A DNA stretch of 64,000 nt from contig OX637402.1 in NCBI GenBank assembly GCA_951799425.1, positions 33,881,492 through 33,945,491 of the forward strand, in the 5' to 3' direction. How positions within the stretch are numbered: position 1 is the stretch's first letter; each line of letters begins with the position of its first letter. This document shows positions 59,572 through 64,000 of this stretch, in pieces. Made by a program: the position numbers and the translations under genes. The notes beneath the pieces are model-generated. The model searched no databases and was not told the DNA's origin. It saw only the letters and a list, made by a program, of their open reading frames with translations. The DNA comes from Ilex aquifolium. Taxonomy: Eukaryota > Streptophyta > Magnoliopsida > Aquifoliales > Aquifoliaceae.

Positions 59572-60740
59572 AATCATATGGCACTGCAACTCATTTCCAT
59601 GTGCTCCAACTTTGTTCTGTAAATTATGAGAATTCTTGACCATGGCTTTTGGTCCATCCACTTTTTGTTTTATTGGCGTCTGCAATTGCACTTCTTCTTC
59701 TTTTTTTTCTCCTTGTTGGGGGTGGGGGGCTAAGGTTGCATTGTATTTTCATGGATTTGGAAATGAGAATTCTAGCAAAATCCTGCACTGCTGTTTGGTA
59801 TGACAGCATGTACATTGTCTTATTTTTTCAAACTAGCTAACCATTAAGATCAGATTCTTGAAGTGGTATCGCCTATCGTGAGTACATTGACGGATAGTGT
59901 ATTGTAATAATATTTACAGGAACACTGAAATATGAAATATTGTCCTTTACAAGTCTTAATGTGGCCAATACATTGATGGATGCTGGATATTATCCACGTT
60001 TTGTCATTCTCTCACTAACTACTGGTTTTTACGGCTACTTCAGGTCTTTAGACCTGCAATTCCAGGATCAGGTCTGGTTAGGGGTTTTTAACTTTGCAAA
60101 GCTTATCAAAACAAGTCTCTTTTTAAAATAAGTGATACTAGGGCAACACACTTGACCCTAGTTGTACGACACCCGTTTGGTTGATTTTTTTGAGTAGATA
60201 TTCATCATAACGATATCCATCGATAAATGCTGTCACCATAAATGCTATATAGTGATATTATGTGTTGATGATGTGGTATTACGAAAGGTTGATCTTGATT
60301 TAGGTTTAGCTTTTAAACATGAGCCCTGCCTATTTGGTTATTTGTTACCAATTTTAGCTCATCTCTTGCTTTGCTCGTATCGGAGATAGGGTAATCTATT
60401 ACACAGTAGCAAGCAAGAGCTTAACCATAGGAAAGAGTTGAGTTGCCTAGCTTAACATATACCTTTGTTCACGAGAAACTAGCTGGAGAATACTTAAACA
60501 TGAACTTCGTCCTTTATTCAGGTAGCGAACTAACCGGCTATTTGACTTGACATAAGAAAACTAGATTAATTAAATTTAGCACACTAGCAGTCAAAATCAT
60601 AACCTGTGGGAAATAAAATGTCGATAATAATCATAAATAAATATTAGTAACACATTACAAGAAATAGTATTTGATGTCCATAACATTTAAATAAAACTTA
60701 AAACAATCATGAAACTACTTCATCATCCTCCTTGTTTGAA
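59572..60740. other. Convergent 3' flanks, membrane protein and transporter genes
   Basis: Non-coding sequence between two converging genes, presumably holding both 3' UTRs (that of the transporter close to 60741). No further gene recognised. Confidence 0.5.
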
Positions 60741-63700
60741 TTAGTTAGGCTTGAAAAAGCTAACTTGAATACCAGTGTCAATCACAACATAAATACCGGC
60801 TGCAGTCAACAGAACACCCAGTAACATGCCGGAAACTCCTAATCCCCAATTTAGCCACCACATTATGCTATATTTCTTCGGCTTCTTGATCTTAATCCAC
60901 ATGAAACAGGGATAGGCAAAGGTTACTGGCACCGCTATTCCCCCAATTAGACCTGCAAAGCTTCCCAAGAATGGGATTGCTACGGCTACAAAGAAGCACC
61001 CGTAACCAAACATGGCCCTAAAAACCGCCCTCAGCCACCAGGGGCATGGCTTGTTCTTCCTGCTGGTGTACTTGGATTCCATGTCGTCAAACATTGGCAT
61101 GCCATAAATTTGGAATGAACTTGCAGCATTTACTATGACTAATAAGCTTGTTAATCCCAGAACAGCTGGTGAAGTGTCGCGCCCGTGGTATGCGTATATT
61201 GCTGTCAGCATTCCTCCATTTTCAGGTATCTGAAACGAGAATCATATTACATGATTCAGTTTAACATTTATGTTCATTAATACTGAAACTTATATGGAGA
61301 AGATAAGTGATTAAAGGCATATATACCTTGCGGCCATAAGCCCAATAACCTCCAATTGCAAGGGGAAACAAACACATCGCAATGATCACATAAGCAACTT
61401 GGACCCCTCTCCACATTGGTATGTGAGATGGTTTCTTTTCACTGGAAGGCATGGTAGCCTGCAACCAAAAGTGCTTATGTGAATGATTTTTATCCAAATA
61501 CCTGACAACTACAAGGTCAAGCGTTTAAAATTCCAGGTATCATTTCTCTATAACCCCTTATTATAAATAAAACTTGACAATTTTTAACACGATCTACCAT
61601 CGCGATATGAAATTGACACATAATTAGTGGGTATGAATTTAGTCTGGAAACATTCTGATCATACTTGTGTTCATCCACCATTCCCATTTAGTAAATAGGT
61701 TAAGACTAACTCAGTCAAACATCACACAAGTTATACGCTACCCAAACTCCACAAGACACGAACTCAACTATGTATGGCTATAACTGAGTTAGAGGTATGA
61801 ATTGAATAAATTTTAACATGAGATGATACCACTCAAGCCATTGAATCGGTTAGAGAAAGAAGATAACCCCACTGTCAATGACTTGAGTGGTATCATCTCA
61901 AGTCTGAATTGTAGCCAAAAATGTGTTGGGCATACCCCAACCCAATAGGTTTTTACAGTTATTAAAATGAACCCCGAGAGGTAGCTCAAATAGTAATAGG
62001 GATGAGTTATAAATTCAGACGTTATGAGTACCCTAATCTCAGCGTGGATGACCTGTCTTTGACCAGATCAAAGAAGAAATTAGTTGAGATGTACGTAAAC
62101 TAGCCGAACACCCCTTAACCGTTGAACCAAAAAAAAAAATGACAAGAAGTGGAGCATATATGTACCTGAATTTCAAGTGTAAGATTGTGGCCTCTGAAAG
62201 CAAAAGCAATGATCCCAAAAGCATTTAGAATGCCAAAAATCCAAACAATATTGCTCTCTGGTTTCACTCGATCATAGGAAACCCCATCAAGCCTACCCTC
62301 TGTCACAGACACTAACCACATTATTGTACAGTAGCCGATAGCGGTGATTGCCCCAACTAAGGAGACTCCAGCTATGGAATTTAAGTTGGGCAGCTGAGAT
62401 AGAACAACGGCAGCACATGTAAACACCAAATACCATTCCACGCTTGTTAATGGCTTCGCCGAGCAACCATGCCCACCACATACGATTTGGAAGAAGAGCT
62501 TCGAGGTTGAACCACCAACAATGATCAGGGCAACGCAGGTGCCACCTGATAGGTACATGATCGGAAACAAAGCAAAGATTTTCCCCATTTTTTCGCCTGT
62601 AATTAGATAGACCTAATAAATCATTTACTACAGAATTTCAAATTGGGTCTTAAGTAAATTGTATCGTATCGTGTTTGGATAATGTTACCAAAAGTAGCAC
62701 TGAAGATCTGGAGATATCGACTGTAACGCATCCCAGTTTCAGTGGATTCATGAAGCTTGACCAAAAGCCTCAAGGTGTAAAGTTGCCATAAGAATGCCAC
62801 GGTCAAACTTATAATCCCCCACGTCCTGCTCAAAGAAAGATACATAAACGAGATTCTGAAGACCAAGCACCAAACTCATTCCATTGGCTTCAATTTACAA
62901 CTCGAATAGAACCCCAGGCCAGTTATTGACTAGTTTCAACTTCACATCTTAATCACTTAAGTTAAGATGCAGTGAAATTCCATGCAGCCACACAGTACTT
63001 CATCGTCTAAATATGAACCCGAGTATACGTATATATAAATTTTTGAACACCCTTCTTTTAAAAATTAATTTTTAAATGCGGGTTTTGCACACGTGTACTT
63101 CATATTAAGGTCCATTTGGCTCATATTATGTATGAGGATGTCAAAAGGACTGATCATGTATATCATGTGAGATGTAAAAAAGGGATTTCTATGTATGCAT
63201 CGCTGATACCCAATGAAATAAACTTTATATCATGTGAGATTCAGCTTTTTCTTGCATAATCACGAGAGTACTGCTTTCAAATGTAATCCTATTTGATTTT
63301 GTGGTTTTTCTTTCTTTCCAAAAAGTCTACCGGCAAATATTGCAACAAACTTCAAAACGTTAATTTCATGGAGTGCCTAGCAAATACACTTCGAAGACCA
63401 TGGTCTTCTCTGTCTGGTCTAAATGAAACAAAACTATATAGTTTGGAAAATTACAAGATGAGCGTCATCTTTGAACAAGGTCACTAAAGCACGTAAAATA
63501 GTATCAATTTTTGAAAAAAAACCCAAAGCAAACTGTAAATATGTGTGTGTGTGTGAAAATTAAGGCTTACCAGCCAAGATTGGTGAAGGCAACAGGGAGT
63601 ACAAGTGCTTGAATTCCGATGCCAGAGCAAAGAGTGTGGAAGGCAGCATAGTAGGCGTTGCCATTCCTGGACTCTGTGATGGGAAGCCAAGCATCTTGAG

Positions 63701-63959
63701 GATCAAGCTTGGTGAGTTGTAGAGCTCTCCTTATAGGGCTACCCAAGGGTGAGATGAAGTTTGGAGTGCGAGAGTTTTGGAGGGTATTATTATTATTGTT
63801 GCTTGCAGCATTTGGATGTTCTATTGAGAGCAGTGGTTTCCTGGACCACGATGGTGTGCTATACTGCATCTGCATGGGAGGAGCTGAGACCACCGGAGCC
63901 GCCAAGTCTGTGCCCATTGCCGGTGGGTTGGTGCCACTTTCCTCAACCATCTCACCCAT
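60741..63959 (-). CDS. LHT8: Lysine/histidine transporter-like 8 type amino acid permease
   Basis: Plasma-membrane proton-coupled amino acid permease of the AAAP family; the substrate is not shown by sequence. Five exons on the minus strand: 63571-63959, 62689-62825, 62166-62596, 61327-61458, 60741-61229. All are GT-AG and in frame; 1578 nt, 525 residues, close to the LHT8 length. The long polar amino tail (about 90 residues, with an Asn run and SPLGSPIRRAL) is typical of the LHT8 branch and longer than in LHT1. Membrane core marks include DAWLPITESRNGNAYYAAFH, GIGIQALVLPVAF, LHESTETGMRYSRY, FPIMYLSGGTC, AFAFRGHNLTLEIQ and FRAMFGYGCFFVAVAIPF. About ten or eleven membrane helices are expected. 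The ATG lies at 63959, directly after a GA-rich leader that runs off the window. Confidence 0.96.
61819..61900. repeat. 19 bp perfect inverted repeat in a transporter intron
   Basis: TGAGATGATACCACTCAAG (61819-61837) and its exact reverse complement (61882-61900) are separated by 44 nt in the intron between exons 3 and 4 of the LHT8-like gene. It could form a hairpin in RNA, or be a MITE footprint. Confidence 0.85.

Positions 63960-63960
<1 letters not shown>

Positions 63961-64000
<40 letters not shown>
63961..64000 (+). repeat. (CT)n microsatellite, cut by the window end
   Basis: At least 20 CT units, directly upstream of the LHT8-like ATG; on the gene strand this is a (GA)n run in the 5' leader. 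Confidence 0.9.

Overview
This window is nuclear DNA from a flowering plant, probably a dicot. The genes are split by GT-AG introns. They encode plant families (an FSK-type dehydrin, a lysine/histidine-transporter-like protein, a CIP73-like ubiquitin-domain protein, an alcohol dehydrogenase-like 6 type enzyme). The AT-rich spacers are full of plant transposons. Nothing bacterial, organellar or viral is seen. I assign no species.

Six protein-coding genes could be rebuilt exon by exon, each with an unbroken reading frame. From left to right they are: CCT2, the beta subunit of the cytosolic chaperonin (minus, 1944-8067, 527 aa, with an extra 5'-leader exon); a CIP73/BAG6-like ubiquitin-domain protein (minus, 9882-20999, 17 coding exons, 958 aa); a zinc alcohol dehydrogenase-like 6 type enzyme (plus, 25636-34474, 387 aa) whose third intron holds a young Copia retrotransposon; a secreted or lumenal neutral ceramidase (minus, 35037-38960, 755 aa); an acidic F-S-K dehydrin (minus, 46982-48059, 288 aa); a 106-residue two-helix membrane protein of unknown function (plus, 56871-59571); and an LHT8-like amino acid transporter (minus, 60741-63959, 525 aa), making seven in all. 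They are ordinary unlinked plant genes and do not form a pathway. The CIP73-like and ADH-like genes are divergent. The ADH-like gene converges with the ceramidase, and the small membrane protein converges with the transporter.

The spacers and long introns are the more unusual part. Several transposons can be delimited to the base by target-site duplications: a Harbinger-type element (TTA duplication, 532-1517), a hAT-like element in a CIP73 intron (16544-17348), a Copia element with TA...TA rather than TG...CA ends (26293-30128, duplication GCTTT), a hAT-like element carrying a large palindrome (40776-42081), a solo LTR (52071-53249, duplication TGTTC), and a Mutator-like element with very long inverted repeats (55651-56542, duplication TAATCCTAA). 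A short Helitron (57478-57771), a Tourist-like MITE (45282-45814) and an 890 bp GGTGGC/ACACAATGG minisatellite inside a TIR-flanked block are also present. I found no new biosynthetic, defence or RNA-guided system. The best leads are the deleted but RT-intact Copia with apparently identical LTRs, the palindromic hAT-like element whose internal repeat recurs 12 kb away, and the uncharacterised small membrane protein.
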